A DNA stretch of 64,000 bases from Rummeliibacillus pycnus_B (GCF_050459865.1 NZ_JBCMNM010000039.1:1-64000), one strand, 5' to 3'. Shown: positions 9,051 through 18,514, counted from the first letter of the stretch. Numbers and translations are program-made. The notes: generated by a model from the letters alone, not told the origin.

Positions 9051-9881
9051 ATGACTGATTTGACGATGACAAGGCTACATGAAGCAATGGTCGTCTTATA
9101 TGCGATCAGTCTTGTCTTTTATTTTATAGATTATCTCAATAAAGATGCTAAGGCGCATCGAATTGCATTTTGGCTTGTATCGATTGTATGGATTTTGCAG
9201 TCCGTTTTTTTAGGGTTATATATTATAGAAACACATCGATTCCCAATATTATCTTTATTTGAAGGGATTTATTTCTACGCATGGCTCTTGGTTACAATTT
9301 CCATATTATTGCATTGTTTGTATCGTGTCGATTTACCGGTTTTCTTTTTAAATGTAATCGGTTTTATATTTATGTCGATTCATACGTTTGCACCAAATCA
9401 AATTGCTCAGTCGCCAGTAGGACATACTCTGGTATCTGAGTTACTTTTTATTCATGTGACGTTCGCAATATTGTCATATGTTGCATTTTCTTTGTCATTT
9501 GTTTTCTCCACATTATATTTAATCCTTTATAATGTACTTAAGAAAAAGAAATGGACAAAGCAATGGACGAGATTACCTTCTTTAGAGCAAGCTCAAAAAG
9601 GTATGTCTGGTGCATTATTAGCAGGTATTCCATTCTTATTAATTAGTTTAATATTAGGTTTACAATGGGCTTACGTCTCATTGGAAAATTTTACAATTTT
9701 CGACGTGAAGATTATTGGTTCATTTATATCGTTATTAATCTATTGCTTAATTATATATGGAAATCGAAAAGGAAAACTTCATACAACAATGTATGCTTGG
9801 ACACATATTTATGCGTTCTTGATTGTTATTATCAACTTCTTCTTAGGAAGTCGTTTATCAAGTTTTCACTTTTGGTATTAA
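9051..9881 (+). CDS. hemX: HemX, cytochrome c assembly-type membrane protein
   Basis: A 276-residue polytopic membrane protein with about eight hydrophobic segments, of the CcsA/CcmC-like cytochrome c assembly family. In B. subtilis HemX occupies the same place and lowers HemA levels; the same role is inferred here. I chose the ATG at 9051, after AAAGGAGTTTG; the longer frame from 9000 runs through the upstream hairpin and lacks a ribosome site. hemC begins 19 bases after its stop. Confidence 0.9.
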   Translation: MTDLTMTRLHEAMVVLYAISLVFYFIDYLNKDAKAHRIAFWLVSIVWILQSVFLGLYIIETHRFPILSLFEGIYFYAWLLVTISILLHCLYRVDLPVFFLNVIGFIFMSIHTFAPNQIAQSPVGHTLVSELLFIHVTFAILSYVAFSLSFVFSTLYLILYNVLKKKKWTKQWTRLPSLEQAQKGMSGALLAGIPFLLISLILGLQWAYVSLENFTIFDVKIIGSFISLLIYCLIIYGNRKGKLHTTMYAWTHIYAFLIVIINFFLGSRLSSFHFWY

Positions 9882-9900
9882 CAGAAAGGTTGGATTGTAA

Positions 9901-10833
9901 GTGCGTAAAATTATTGTAGGTTCTAGAAGAAGTAAGCTTGCTTTGACTCAAACAAACTGGTTCATCGACCAATTAAAAAAAGCGGGTGTACCATTTGAAT
10001 TCGAGGTGAAGGAAATTGTCACAAAAGGTGATAAAATCCTTGATGTTCAGTTATCAAAAGTAGGCGGTAAAGGTTTATTTGTAAAAGAAATCGAGCAAGA
10101 ATTATTCGATAAAGAGATCGATTTTGCTGTTCACAGTATGAAGGATATGCCTGCCGTACTTCCAGAAGGACTTGTAATCGGTTGTATTCCAAAACGTGAA
10201 GATCCACGTGATGCATTTATTTCAAAAGGCCATGTAAAATTTGCAGACCTTCCTAAAGGAGCTGTTGTAGGTACTAGTAGTTTACGTCGTAGTGCACAAT
10301 TATTACTTGCACGCCCTGACTTAGAAATCAAATGGATTCGCGGCAATGTTGATACCCGTTTATCAAAACTTGAAACAGATGAATACGATGCGATCATTTT
10401 AGCAGCTGCAGGCTTAAAACGTTTAGGCTGGAATGATGAAGTTGTTACGGAATATTTATCTACGGATGTTTGTATGCCAGCAGTTGGGCAAGGCTCACTT
10501 GGTATTGAATGCCGTGGTGATGATGAAGAATTATTAGCAGAACTTGCTAAATTGACAGATAAAGCGACTTGGGAAGAAGCTCAAGCTGAACGTGCATTTT
10601 TAGCAGCTATGGATGGTGGCTGTCAGGTACCAATTGCTGGTTTTGCACGCTATAATGAAGGTCAAGTAGATTTTAAAGGATTAGTTGCGGCTCCTGATGC
10701 TTCTGTATTCTATAGAGAATCAATCGTTTCAACAAAAGCTACTGAAGCTGGTGTAGAGGTTGCTAAAAGGTTAACAGAACAAGGTGCTTTTGAATTAATT
10801 CAAAAAGTAAAGGCTGAGCAAGATGCCAAATAA
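9901..10833 (+). CDS. hemC: Porphobilinogen deaminase (hydroxymethylbilane synthase)
   Basis: A 310-residue enzyme that joins four porphobilinogens into hydroxymethylbilane. Cys241 in DGGCQVP carries the dipyrromethane cofactor. The N-terminus GSRRSKLALTQT and the GTSSLRR segment are family signatures. It starts at GTG. The 3' end overlaps hemD by 11 bases, indicating coupled translation. Confidence 0.98.
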   Translation: MRKIIVGSRRSKLALTQTNWFIDQLKKAGVPFEFEVKEIVTKGDKILDVQLSKVGGKGLFVKEIEQELFDKEIDFAVHSMKDMPAVLPEGLVIGCIPKREDPRDAFISKGHVKFADLPKGAVVGTSSLRRSAQLLLARPDLEIKWIRGNVDTRLSKLETDEYDAIILAAAGLKRLGWNDEVVTEYLSTDVCMPAVGQGSLGIECRGDDEELLAELAKLTDKATWEEAQAERAFLAAMDGGCQVPIAGFARYNEGQVDFKGLVAAPDASVFYRESIVSTKATEAGVEVAKRLTEQGAFELIQKVKAEQDAK

Positions 10834-11581
10834 TTTGCCATTACAAGAACAACAAATTGTTCTGACTGGCACAAACATGACACATTCAATATCTTCTCGA
10901 ATAACAGCTTTAGGCGGTAAAGTACATTACTTACCGCTTATTACTGTTCATGAAATTGAAGCATCAGAGGATGTAACGATGCTTCAACATGCTTTGAATA
11001 GTGAATGGCTGATTTTTACGAGTCAAAACGCGGTACAGGCATTTTCAAATAAGTTAGAACGTTACAAACAGACGAAAGAGGACTGTGTAGCGAAAATTGC
11101 CGTAGTTGGCGAGAAGACAGCACAAGCAATGGAAAAACTAGGTTTTACAATCGATTTTATGCCTTCTACATATAGTGCAGATGTTTTTGTTAAGGAATTT
11201 CCAAATTACGTGGGGCAATTAAAAAATTGTCTATTCTTGAAAGGAAGTTTAGCAAAGGCTACTATAAAGGAAGGATTACCGTTTCCGGTAGAAGAATGGA
11301 CTGTTTATGAAACAATTCAAACAACAGACCATGTTTCTGCTTTGAAAAATCTGATTGAGCAATCTAAAAACGTTACTGTGATCTTTGCAAGTCCTTCTGT
11401 AGTAGAAGTTTTTGCAAAGCATATAGCAGCCGATATTGGTTGGAATGGTTTCAAAATTGCTGCAATCGGTCATGTGACAGAAACAGCATTGCAAAATGTT
11501 GGAGCAACGGTAGATGTAAAACCAGAAAAGTATACAATGATGGCCATTATTGACGAATTGGCTAATGGAAAGGAACTTTAA
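10823..11581 (+). CDS. hemD: Uroporphyrinogen-III synthase
   Basis: A 252-residue enzyme that cyclises and inverts ring D of hydroxymethylbilane to give uroporphyrinogen III. The family is poorly conserved in sequence. Here the two-lobed pattern is visible, with IFTSQNAVQAF in the first lobe and IFASPSVVEVF followed by AAIGHVTETAL in the second. Identity is strengthened by its place between hemC and hemB. It starts inside the end of hemC. Confidence 0.95.
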   Translation: MPNNLPLQEQQIVLTGTNMTHSISSRITALGGKVHYLPLITVHEIEASEDVTMLQHALNSEWLIFTSQNAVQAFSNKLERYKQTKEDCVAKIAVVGEKTAQAMEKLGFTIDFMPSTYSADVFVKEFPNYVGQLKNCLFLKGSLAKATIKEGLPFPVEEWTVYETIQTTDHVSALKNLIEQSKNVTVIFASPSVVEVFAKHIAADIGWNGFKIAAIGHVTETALQNVGATVDVKPEKYTMMAIIDELANGKEL

Positions 11582-11583
11582 TC

Positions 11584-12567
11584 ATGACAGACTTAAACTT
11601 TAAAAGACATAGACGTTTACGCCAATCTGCAACAATGCGTGCAATGGTAAAAGAGACATACTTACACAAAGAAGATTTCATCTATCCAATTTTCGTAATC
11701 GATGGCGAAAATATTAAGAATCCAGTGAATTCAATGCCAGGTGTATATCAATTTTCTTTAGATCGTTTAGGCGAAGAAATGGATGAAGTCGTATCTCTAG
11801 GTATTCCATCTGTTATTCTTTTTGGTCTTCCAGCTGAAAAAGATGAAGTTGGCACACAAGCTTTCCATGATCACGGTATCGTACAAGAAGCTACACGATT
11901 CGTCAAAAAGAACTACCCAGATATCGTTGTAGTCGCAGATACTTGCTTATGTGAATTCACTTCACATGGTCACTGCGGAGTTGTATCAGAAGACGAAAAA
12001 ATCTTAAATGATCCTTCTCTAGATATTCTTGCAAAAACAGCTGTCTCACAAGCACAAGCAGGCGCAGATATTATTGCACCTTCTAATATGATGGATGGAT
12101 TTGTTGCAGCAATTCGCAAAGGCCTAGATGAAGCTGGGTTTGAAGATGTTCCAATCATGTCATATGCTGTAAAATATGCATCTGCATACTATGGTCCATT
12201 CCGTGATGCTGCTGATGGTGCACCAAAATTCGGTGACCGTAAAACATATCAAATGGACCCATCAAATCGTTATGAAGCAATGCGTGAAGCTACTAGTGAT
12301 GTTGAAGAAGGCGCAGATTTCTTAATCGTAAAACCAGCATTATCATATTTAGATATCGTTCGTGATGTTCGTAACAATTATGACTTACCTGTCGTTGCAT
12401 ACAACGTAAGTGGTGAATATGCTATGGTTAAAGCTGCAGCACTTAATGGCTGGGTAGATGAAAAACAAATCGTTCTAGAAACTTTGACAGGCATGAAACG
12501 CGCAGGTGCGGACTTAATCATTACTTACCATGCGAAAGATGCAGTTCGCTGGATGGAGGAGAAATAA
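11584..12567 (+). CDS. hemB: Delta-aminolevulinic acid dehydratase (porphobilinogen synthase)
   Basis: A 327-residue enzyme that condenses two aminolevulinates into porphobilinogen. The cysteine-rich metal site CLCEFTSHGHC is present, which points to a zinc-type enzyme. The two active-site lysines are K197 (AVKYASAYYG) and K250 (VKPALSYLD). The start lies two bases after the hemD stop. Confidence 0.98.
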   Translation: MTDLNFKRHRRLRQSATMRAMVKETYLHKEDFIYPIFVIDGENIKNPVNSMPGVYQFSLDRLGEEMDEVVSLGIPSVILFGLPAEKDEVGTQAFHDHGIVQEATRFVKKNYPDIVVVADTCLCEFTSHGHCGVVSEDEKILNDPSLDILAKTAVSQAQAGADIIAPSNMMDGFVAAIRKGLDEAGFEDVPIMSYAVKYASAYYGPFRDAADGAPKFGDRKTYQMDPSNRYEAMREATSDVEEGADFLIVKPALSYLDIVRDVRNNYDLPVVAYNVSGEYAMVKAAALNGWVDEKQIVLETLTGMKRAGADLIITYHAKDAVRWMEEK

Positions 12568-12570
12568 TCA

Positions 12571-13863
12571 ATGACTCGTTCACATGAAAAATCAAAAGCA
12601 GCATTTGCTGAAGCAATTAACTTAATGCCCGGTGGCGTTAACAGCCCAGTACGTGCATTTAATGCAGTAAATATGGATCCAATCGTGATGGAAAAAGGTC
12701 ATGGTGCAATCATTACCGACGTAGATGGTAATGACTATATTGACTATGTATTATCATGGGGTCCACTAATCATCGGCCATACTCATCCTGATGTTGTAGC
12801 AGCGATTCAACGTGTTGCTGAAACAGGTACAAGCTTCGGTGCATCTTCAGTTATCGAAAATGAGTTAGCTAAAGAAGTAATTAAACGTGTACCATCAGTA
12901 GAAATGGTACGTATGGTTTCTTCAGGTACAGAAGCAACTATGAGTGCGATTCGTGTAGCTCGTGGCTTCACTGGACGTGATAAAATCTTAAAATTCGAAG
13001 GTTCTTATCATGGTCATGGTGATTCATTATTGATCAAAGCTGGTTCAGGTGTTGCAACTCTTGGTTTACCAGATAGCCCAGGGGTTCCAATGGGAATCGC
13101 TCAAAATACTTTGACAGTTGCGTATAATGACTTAGAATCTGTTAAACAAGCATTCGAAAAATACGGTGAAGAAATTGCCGCAATCATTGTAGAACCAGTT
13201 GCCGGTAATATGGGATGTGTTCCTCCTCTACCTGGCTTCTTAGAAGGTTTACGCGATATTACAACAAAAGCTGGTTCATTATTAATCTTTGATGAAGTAA
13301 TGACAGGTTTCCGCGTTGGATTTAATTGTGCACAAGGATACCTTGGAGTTTCACCTGACCTTACTTGCTTAGGTAAAGTAATCGGTGGGGGACTTCCAGT
13401 AGGTGCTTTTGGTGGTTCTCGTAAAATTATGGAAAACGTTGCTCCTGCAGGTCCAATCTATCAAGCTGGTACACTTTCAGGTAACCCATTAGCTATGACT
13501 GCTGGTCTTGAAACGTTAAAACATGTAACACCAGAATCATATGAGTACTTTAAAAAATTAGGTGACCAATTAGAAGCTGGATTCCGAGAAGCAGCTGAAA
13601 CTTATCACATTCCTCACACTGTAAATCGTGTAGGCTCAATGATTGGTTACTTCTTAACAAATGAACATGTTATCAACTTTGAAACAGCGAAAACTGCTGA
13701 TTTACAACTGTTTGCAGATTATTATGCTTTAATGGCTGAAGAGGGAATTTTCCTTCCGCCATCCCAATTCGAATGTGTATTCTTCTCAACTGCACATACC
13801 GAAGAACATATTGCAAAAACAGTCGAAGCATTCCAAAAAGTGTTTAAAAAATTAGCTAGATAA
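12571..13863 (+). CDS. hemL: Glutamate-1-semialdehyde 2,1-aminomutase
   Basis: A 430-residue PLP enzyme that converts glutamate-1-semialdehyde to 5-aminolevulinate. The PLP lysine is K269 in LGKVIGGGLP. The N-terminal PGGVNSPVRAF and the central FEGSYHGHGDS are family signatures. It is the last gene of the hem operon: the ATG lies 3 bases after the hemB stop, and a strong terminator follows. Confidence 0.98.
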   Translation: MTRSHEKSKAAFAEAINLMPGGVNSPVRAFNAVNMDPIVMEKGHGAIITDVDGNDYIDYVLSWGPLIIGHTHPDVVAAIQRVAETGTSFGASSVIENELAKEVIKRVPSVEMVRMVSSGTEATMSAIRVARGFTGRDKILKFEGSYHGHGDSLLIKAGSGVATLGLPDSPGVPMGIAQNTLTVAYNDLESVKQAFEKYGEEIAAIIVEPVAGNMGCVPPLPGFLEGLRDITTKAGSLLIFDEVMTGFRVGFNCAQGYLGVSPDLTCLGKVIGGGLPVGAFGGSRKIMENVAPAGPIYQAGTLSGNPLAMTAGLETLKHVTPESYEYFKKLGDQLEAGFREAAETYHIPHTVNRVGSMIGYFLTNEHVINFETAKTADLQLFADYYALMAEEGIFLPPSQFECVFFSTAHTEEHIAKTVEAFQKVFKKLAR

Positions 13864-13872
13864 TAATATTAA

Positions 13873-13907
13873 AAAAAGCCAACGAATTTTTTTCGTTGGC
13901 TTTTTCT
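13873..13907 (+). terminator. Terminator of the hem operon
   Basis: A 14-bp stem (AAAAAGCCAACGAA with TTCGTTGGCTTTTT) with a T loop; the 3' arm ends in a T tract and it could work in both directions. Confidence 0.9.
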
Positions 13908-14077
13908 TTTGTAAAAAGTTGATTCTTCAGTTGTAATCATCGTTTAATTTGATATTAATAATTGGTATTTTAATATAATTTCAACAATAAAAAAACACTT
14001 GGACAATTTATCCATTCCATGAAAGTTCTTTTTTAAAATTTTTCGGCATATACATGAAGATAGAGGAGGGATATATA

Positions 14078-14650
14078 GTGCAAAAGATTACCTGGGAAAT
14101 AAATGAGTCATTTATTTTTCCAGAAACTTATGGCTGCCCAGTGAAAGCGAGTGAAGTTCACGTAACACCCCGATGGGAACAACAAGTTGATGATCTATCA
14201 GTTTCGCTTTTAGGGATTTATCATTTATCAGCTTTTCTGGAATTTGACGCAGGCAAGGAAAGAGCAAAACAATTATCAAATGAATGTACACTAATAGATG
14301 AGGTGGAATGGCAAGATAAGCTAGGATATTTTGAATATGCTATTCCTTTAGATGTTAGTTTGCCAAAAGACAATGTTGTACATTCATCTGTTCAATTAAA
14401 TGCTCGAGATATTAACGTGAAATTGGATGATGACGGTGTATGCCATATTAAATGTCATGTAGATTGTCTCTATGATGAGGAACAAGATAAAACACAAAAA
14501 GTTGAGCAACCACATGAAAGTAATGTATTGCTTATGCATTCAGAAGCGGCTGAAGATGCAGAGAAAGGTGAATCGATTTTGAATGATTTTTTGTGGGATT
14601 TAGATGAACAATATACTCGGGTCGAGATACCATTAAATAAAATCCGTTAA
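14078..14650 (+). CDS. spoVID: SpoVID-like spore coat assembly protein, N-terminal domain only
   Basis: A 190-residue acidic protein whose first 120 residues follow the N-terminal domain of SpoVID, with an SLLGIYHLSAFLEF strand region and a YAIPLDVSLPKDNV segment that parallels the FPVDITIPKNKV of B. subtilis. SpoVID coats the forespore and recruits SafA, and a safA-like gene lies 23 kb downstream. It sits directly after hemL, as spoVID does in B. subtilis. I chose the GTG at 14078, 7 bases after AGAGGAGGG; an ATG at 14054 is upstream of that site. The usual long middle region and the C-terminal LysM domain are absent. The stop is clean, so this may be a stable short form. Confidence 0.75.
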   Translation: MQKITWEINESFIFPETYGCPVKASEVHVTPRWEQQVDDLSVSLLGIYHLSAFLEFDAGKERAKQLSNECTLIDEVEWQDKLGYFEYAIPLDVSLPKDNVVHSSVQLNARDINVKLDDDGVCHIKCHVDCLYDEEQDKTQKVEQPHESNVLLMHSEAAEDAEKGESILNDFLWDLDEQYTRVEIPLNKIR

Positions 14651-14827
14651 TAACAGATAACTAAGAAGTACAAGAAATAAAAGTATCACTATATCCCATG
14701 TTGTTGGTACGATAATGATACGGACAAATTGAAAGCATGAAATAGGAACAATAATATTTCTGCAATAAAATCTAGTTTTTCTCAACCATGGGGGAAGTAA
14801 ATAAGGATTGTAACGATTTCTTTTCAT
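14633..14827 (-). CDS. Small membrane protein of unknown function
   Basis: A 64-residue basic protein. The N-terminal third is rich in Arg, Asn, Tyr and Pro (NPYLLPPWLRK), followed by two hydrophobic stretches that could form one or two membrane helices. I chose the ATG at 14827, 8 bases after a textbook AAAGGAG site, which is why I treat it as a gene although it is short. Its 3' end overlaps the convergent spoVID-like gene by 18 bases. I do not recognise the family. It may be a spore-related membrane peptide given the neighbour, but that is only inference. Confidence 0.6.
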   Translation of the reverse strand: MKRNRYNPYLLPPWLRKTRFYCRNIIVPISCFQFVRIIIVPTTWDIVILLFLVLLSYLLLTDFI

Positions 14828-14856
14828 AACCACATCTCCTTTCTGTTAAATAAAAA

Positions 14857-14897
14857 ATCCATTCCTAGTAATATATGTAGCTAGGGATGGATTTTTG
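14857..14897 (-). terminator. Hairpin terminator, probably for the decayed reading frame to its right
   Basis: A stem of AAAATCCATTCCTAG with CTAGGGATGGATTTT flanked by A and T tracts reads as a terminator on either strand. On the minus strand it lies after the remnant at 14981-15241 and before the small membrane-protein gene. Confidence 0.6.
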
Positions 14898-14980
14898 TAG
14901 TTAAAGTGGGTAAATGTTTGTTTTTGTTTCTTCAATTGTTGTTTCAAATATCTTATAGATTAAAGATTTGTTCTCAATTT

Positions 14981-15241
14981 CTAGAATAGTTGGATATAGA
15001 TATTAAGTTTTGAGCTTTCATTGCTGTTTCCTTTAAACTTATATAAAATCCAATCAATAACTGCAAACACCCAATTCCTATTATTTTTAACTTCCTCTAT
15101 TGTTGAAGACGATATTTGTGTAATTGAACGGATATTAATATTATATTTAGATAATATATGCGATCCGCCACTATTTAAAGTGTTGCTAGAGGATTTTGCT
15201 AATGCGTCAATTTGTACATAATAAGAAAAGAAATATTTTCT
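14981..15241 (-). pseudogene. Decayed open frame without a start codon
   Basis: The minus strand is open for 86 codons and ends at a TAG, but has no ATG and no ribosome site. The predicted residues look protein-like rather than random: a Ser/Ile-rich segment (SITQISSSTIEEVKNNRN) and a WVFAVIDWILYKFK segment. Upstream, similar text appears to continue in other frames, suggesting frameshifts. The terminator-like hairpin to the left would be its own. I cannot name the parent family. Confidence 0.35.
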
Positions 15242-15359
15242 TCAAGTACATTAGCCTTCTTTCAAATCATTTTTATGCTTATTATACTTATACAAAGTAC
15301 TACATGTGAAGAATGTTGAAATTTGGTTAGTTTAAGTATTCTGAAAAACTTGAAAAACA

Positions 15360-15632
15360 ATGTCTGATTCGTTACAATGTATACAGCTATATATATATGC
15401 GAAGAAGGGGAGGAGTAGAACGCTCCTACTTGTTAGAGAGGGAACGGTTGGTGCAAGTTCCTCAAGTAGACGTTTGAAGGTAGCCCTGGAGCAGTTTCTG
15501 CGAATGATTAGTAGTAGAAACCGGTTAGTAGCCGTTATGAGATGAAGTGTCAGCCATTTGTGCTGAAATTAAGGTGGTACCGCGAATAATAACCTTCGCC
15601 CTTTGTTTAGGGTGAAGGTTTTTTTATTTTTT
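15360..15632 (+). promoter_or_regulatory. T-box leader of valS (tRNA-Val-sensing riboswitch)
   Basis: The conserved antiterminator bulge AAGGTGGTACCGCG is at 15571-15584. Directly after it is a terminator hairpin, AACCTTCGCCC paired with GGGTGAAGGTT and a T tract (15591-15632). Upstream is the Stem I region with AGAGAGGGAACGG and a distal-loop-like GGTTGGTGCAAGTTCC. Uncharged tRNA-Val should stabilise the antiterminator and allow valS transcription. Val codons that could be the specifier are GTT at 15472 or GTA at 15480; I cannot decide by eye. A short frame through this region is not a gene. Confidence 0.92.
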
Positions 15633-15682
15633 CAAAGCCATTTACTTCGTCAAATAACGAGATATCAAAGGAGGTCATCATA

Positions 15683-18331
15683 TTGACTGAACAAAACACA
15701 TCTATGCCAACAAAGTACGATCCACAGTCGATTGAACAAGGTCGTTATGAATGGTGGCTTGAAGGAGAATTCTTCAAAGCACAACCAGAAAGTGGAAAAC
15801 AACCATATTCAATCGTAATTCCACCACCTAACGTAACAGGTAAATTACACTTAGGCCATGCTTGGGATACAACTCTTCAAGATATCCTAATCCGTATGAA
15901 ACGCATGCAAGGTTACGATGCTCTTTGGTTACCAGGTATGGACCATGCGGGTATTGCAACACAAGCGAAAGTTGAAGCAAAACTTCGCGAAGAAGGTGTT
16001 TCTCGTTACGATCTTGGTCGTGAAAAATTCCTCGAAAAAACGTGGGAATGGAAAGAAGAATATGCAGGTACAATTCGTCAACAATGGGCAAAATTAGGCC
16101 TTGCATTAGATTACTCTCGCGAACGCTTCACGCTTGATAAAGGTCTTTCTGATGCAGTAAAAGAAGTATTCGTGAAATTATATGAAAAAGACTTAATCTA
16201 CCGTGGTGAACGTATCATTAACTGGGATCCACAAGCAAAAACAGCATTATCTGATATCGAAGTAATTTACAAAGATGTTCAAGGTGCATTCTATCACATG
16301 GAATATCCTTTAGCAGATGGCTCTGGAAAACTTGAAATTGCAACAACTCGTCCAGAAACAATGCTTGGTGATACTGGTATCGCTGTAAACCCTAACGATG
16401 AACGATACGCTCATTTAGTAGGTAAAACTGCGATTCTTCCAATCATAGGTCGCGAACTTCCAATCGTTGCAGATGACTATGTTGACTTGGAATTCGGTAC
16501 TGGTGTTGTTAAAATGACTCCAGCTCATGATCCTAATGACTTTGAAGTAGGTAACCGCCATGATTTATCACGCATTATCGTGATGAACGAAGACGGTACA
16601 ATGAACGAAAATGCTGGCAAATATCAAGGGTTAGATCGTTTCGAATGCCGTAAACAAATCGTAAAAGACTTACAAGAACAAGGTGTACTTATTAAAATCG
16701 TAGAACATATGCATTCAGTAGGTCACTCAGAACGTACTGGTGTTGTTGTAGAACCTTACCTTTCAGCACAATGGTTCGTTAAAATGGAACCACTTGCAAA
16801 AGAGGCTCTTGAACTTCAAGAGAAAGAAATGGAAAAGGTAAACTTTGTGCCAAACCGTTTCGAAAACACATACTCTCGCTGGATGGAAAATGTTCATGAT
16901 TGGTGTATTTCTCGTCAATTATGGTGGGGTCACCAAATCCCAGCTTGGTACCACAAAGAAACAGGTGAAGTTTACGTAGGTAAAGAAGCACCATCAGATG
17001 AAGAAAATTGGAATCGTGATGAAGACGTACTTGATACTTGGTTCTCTTCTGCATTATGGCCATTTTCTACAATGGGCTGGCCTGATGAAGCAAGCGCAGA
17101 ATACAAGCGTTACTATCCAACAAGTACATTAGTAACAGGTTATGACATCATCTTCTTCTGGGTTTCTCGTATGATTTTCCAAGGACTTGAATTCACTGGA
17201 GAACGCCCATTCAAAGACGTATTAATTCACGGTTTAGTACGTGACGGCGAAGGTCGCAAAATGTCTAAATCACTTGGTAACGGTGTTGACCCAATGGATG
17301 TTATCGAAAAATATGGTGCTGACTCGTTACGTTACTTCTTATCAACTGGTTCATCACCAGGTCAAGATTTACGTTACACTACTGAAAAAGTAGAAGCTGT
17401 TTGGAACTTTGCAAACAAAATCTGGAATGCATCTCGTTTCGCTCTTATGAACATGGAAGGCATGACATATGACGAAATTGATCTTTCTGGCGAAAATTCG
17501 GTTGCAGATAAATGGATTTTAACACGCTTAAACGAAACAATCGAAGAAGTAACACGCCTTGCTGATAAATACGAATTCGGTGAAGTTGGCCGTCAATTAC
17601 ACAACTTCATCTGGGATGATTTCTGTGACTGGTATATCGAAATGGCGAAATTACCATTGTACGGTGAAGACGAAGCAGCGAAGAAAATGACTCGCTCCGT
17701 ACTTGCTTATGTACTAGACAACACAATGCGTCTATTACATCCATTAATGCCATTCATCACTGAAGAAATCTGGCAAAACCTTCCTCATGAAGGAGTATCT
17801 ATCACTCACGCTTCATGGCCAGTAGTGAACACAGAATTTACTTTTGATCAACAGTCTCAAGATATGAAATTGTTAATGGATATTATCCGTGCAGTACGTA
17901 ATATCCGTGCAGAAGTAAATACACCAATGAGCAAAAAAGTACCGATGTACATCTCTGCAAAAGATGCAGCGACATTAGCAGTACTTGAAGACAACAAAGC
18001 GTATATCGAAAAATTCTGTAACCCAGAATCACTAACTTTAGGTGAAAACTTACAACCTGAAATGAAAACAATGTCAGCTGTCGTATCAGGTGCTGAACTG
18101 TTCTTACCGCTTGAAGGTTTAATCGACGTTACAGCTGAAATCGAACGTCTTACTCATGAACTTGAAAAATGGGATAAAGAAGTAAAACGTGTTCAAGGTA
18201 AACTAAACAACGAACGCTTCGTTTCAAAAGCACCAGAAGATGTAGTTGCTGCTGAACGCGAAAAAGAAGCAGACTACCTTGAAAAATTCGCAACCGTTGA
18301 AAAACGTATCGCTGAATTAAAAAATATGTAG
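15683..18331 (+). CDS. valS: Valyl-tRNA synthetase
   Basis: An 882-residue class I aminoacyl-tRNA synthetase. The HIGH-type motif HLGH is at residues 56-59 and KMSKS at 526-530. A CP1 editing domain lies between them and a C-terminal coiled coil begins at about residue 815. It starts at TTG, 7 bases after AAAGGAGGT. Regulated by the T-box leader directly upstream. Confidence 0.98.
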   Translation: MTEQNTSMPTKYDPQSIEQGRYEWWLEGEFFKAQPESGKQPYSIVIPPPNVTGKLHLGHAWDTTLQDILIRMKRMQGYDALWLPGMDHAGIATQAKVEAKLREEGVSRYDLGREKFLEKTWEWKEEYAGTIRQQWAKLGLALDYSRERFTLDKGLSDAVKEVFVKLYEKDLIYRGERIINWDPQAKTALSDIEVIYKDVQGAFYHMEYPLADGSGKLEIATTRPETMLGDTGIAVNPNDERYAHLVGKTAILPIIGRELPIVADDYVDLEFGTGVVKMTPAHDPNDFEVGNRHDLSRIIVMNEDGTMNENAGKYQGLDRFECRKQIVKDLQEQGVLIKIVEHMHSVGHSERTGVVVEPYLSAQWFVKMEPLAKEALELQEKEMEKVNFVPNRFENTYSRWMENVHDWCISRQLWWGHQIPAWYHKETGEVYVGKEAPSDEENWNRDEDVLDTWFSSALWPFSTMGWPDEASAEYKRYYPTSTLVTGYDIIFFWVSRMIFQGLEFTGERPFKDVLIHGLVRDGEGRKMSKSLGNGVDPMDVIEKYGADSLRYFLSTGSSPGQDLRYTTEKVEAVWNFANKIWNASRFALMNMEGMTYDEIDLSGENSVADKWILTRLNETIEEVTRLADKYEFGEVGRQLHNFIWDDFCDWYIEMAKLPLYGEDEAAKKMTRSVLAYVLDNTMRLLHPLMPFITEEIWQNLPHEGVSITHASWPVVNTEFTFDQQSQDMKLLMDIIRAVRNIRAEVNTPMSKKVPMYISAKDAATLAVLEDNKAYIEKFCNPESLTLGENLQPEMKTMSAVVSGAELFLPLEGLIDVTAEIERLTHELEKWDKEVKRVQGKLNNERFVSKAPEDVVAAEREKEADYLEKFATVEKRIAELKNM

Positions 18332-18345
18332 ATTTATAATAAAGA

Positions 18346-18386
18346 AAATCGCTCAAGTCATTTGGAGGCTTGGGCGATTTTTTTCT
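18346..18386 (+). terminator. Terminator after valS
   Basis: AAATCGCTCAAG pairs with CTTGGGCGATTT (one G-U pair) and a T tract follows. It may also serve the convergent ATP-grasp operon. Confidence 0.85.
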
Positions 18387-18437
18387 TTAGAAAGGAATAA
18401 TCAGAGATACCTTTCAAAAATAGGATGTAAATTGCAT

Positions 18438-18497
18438 GAAACTCGGAAGTCCACCATGAAACCGCGGAAATCCGCCCGAAACCGAAGATGCCTCATC
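18438..18497. repeat. Three imperfect 20-bp tandem units
   Basis: Units beginning GAAACTCGGAAGTCC, GAAACCGCGGAAATCC and GAAACCGAAGATGCC follow each other at exact 20-base spacing, in the gap between valS and the ATP-grasp operon. They are richer in G+C than the surroundings. No coding potential. Confidence 0.55.
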
Positions 18498-18514
18498 TGA
18501 TTCGGGGATAATTT

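Noticed and set aside
15360..15545. 61-codon plus-strand frame before valS
   Set aside because: It lies within the T-box leader; the conserved RNA elements explain the sequence.
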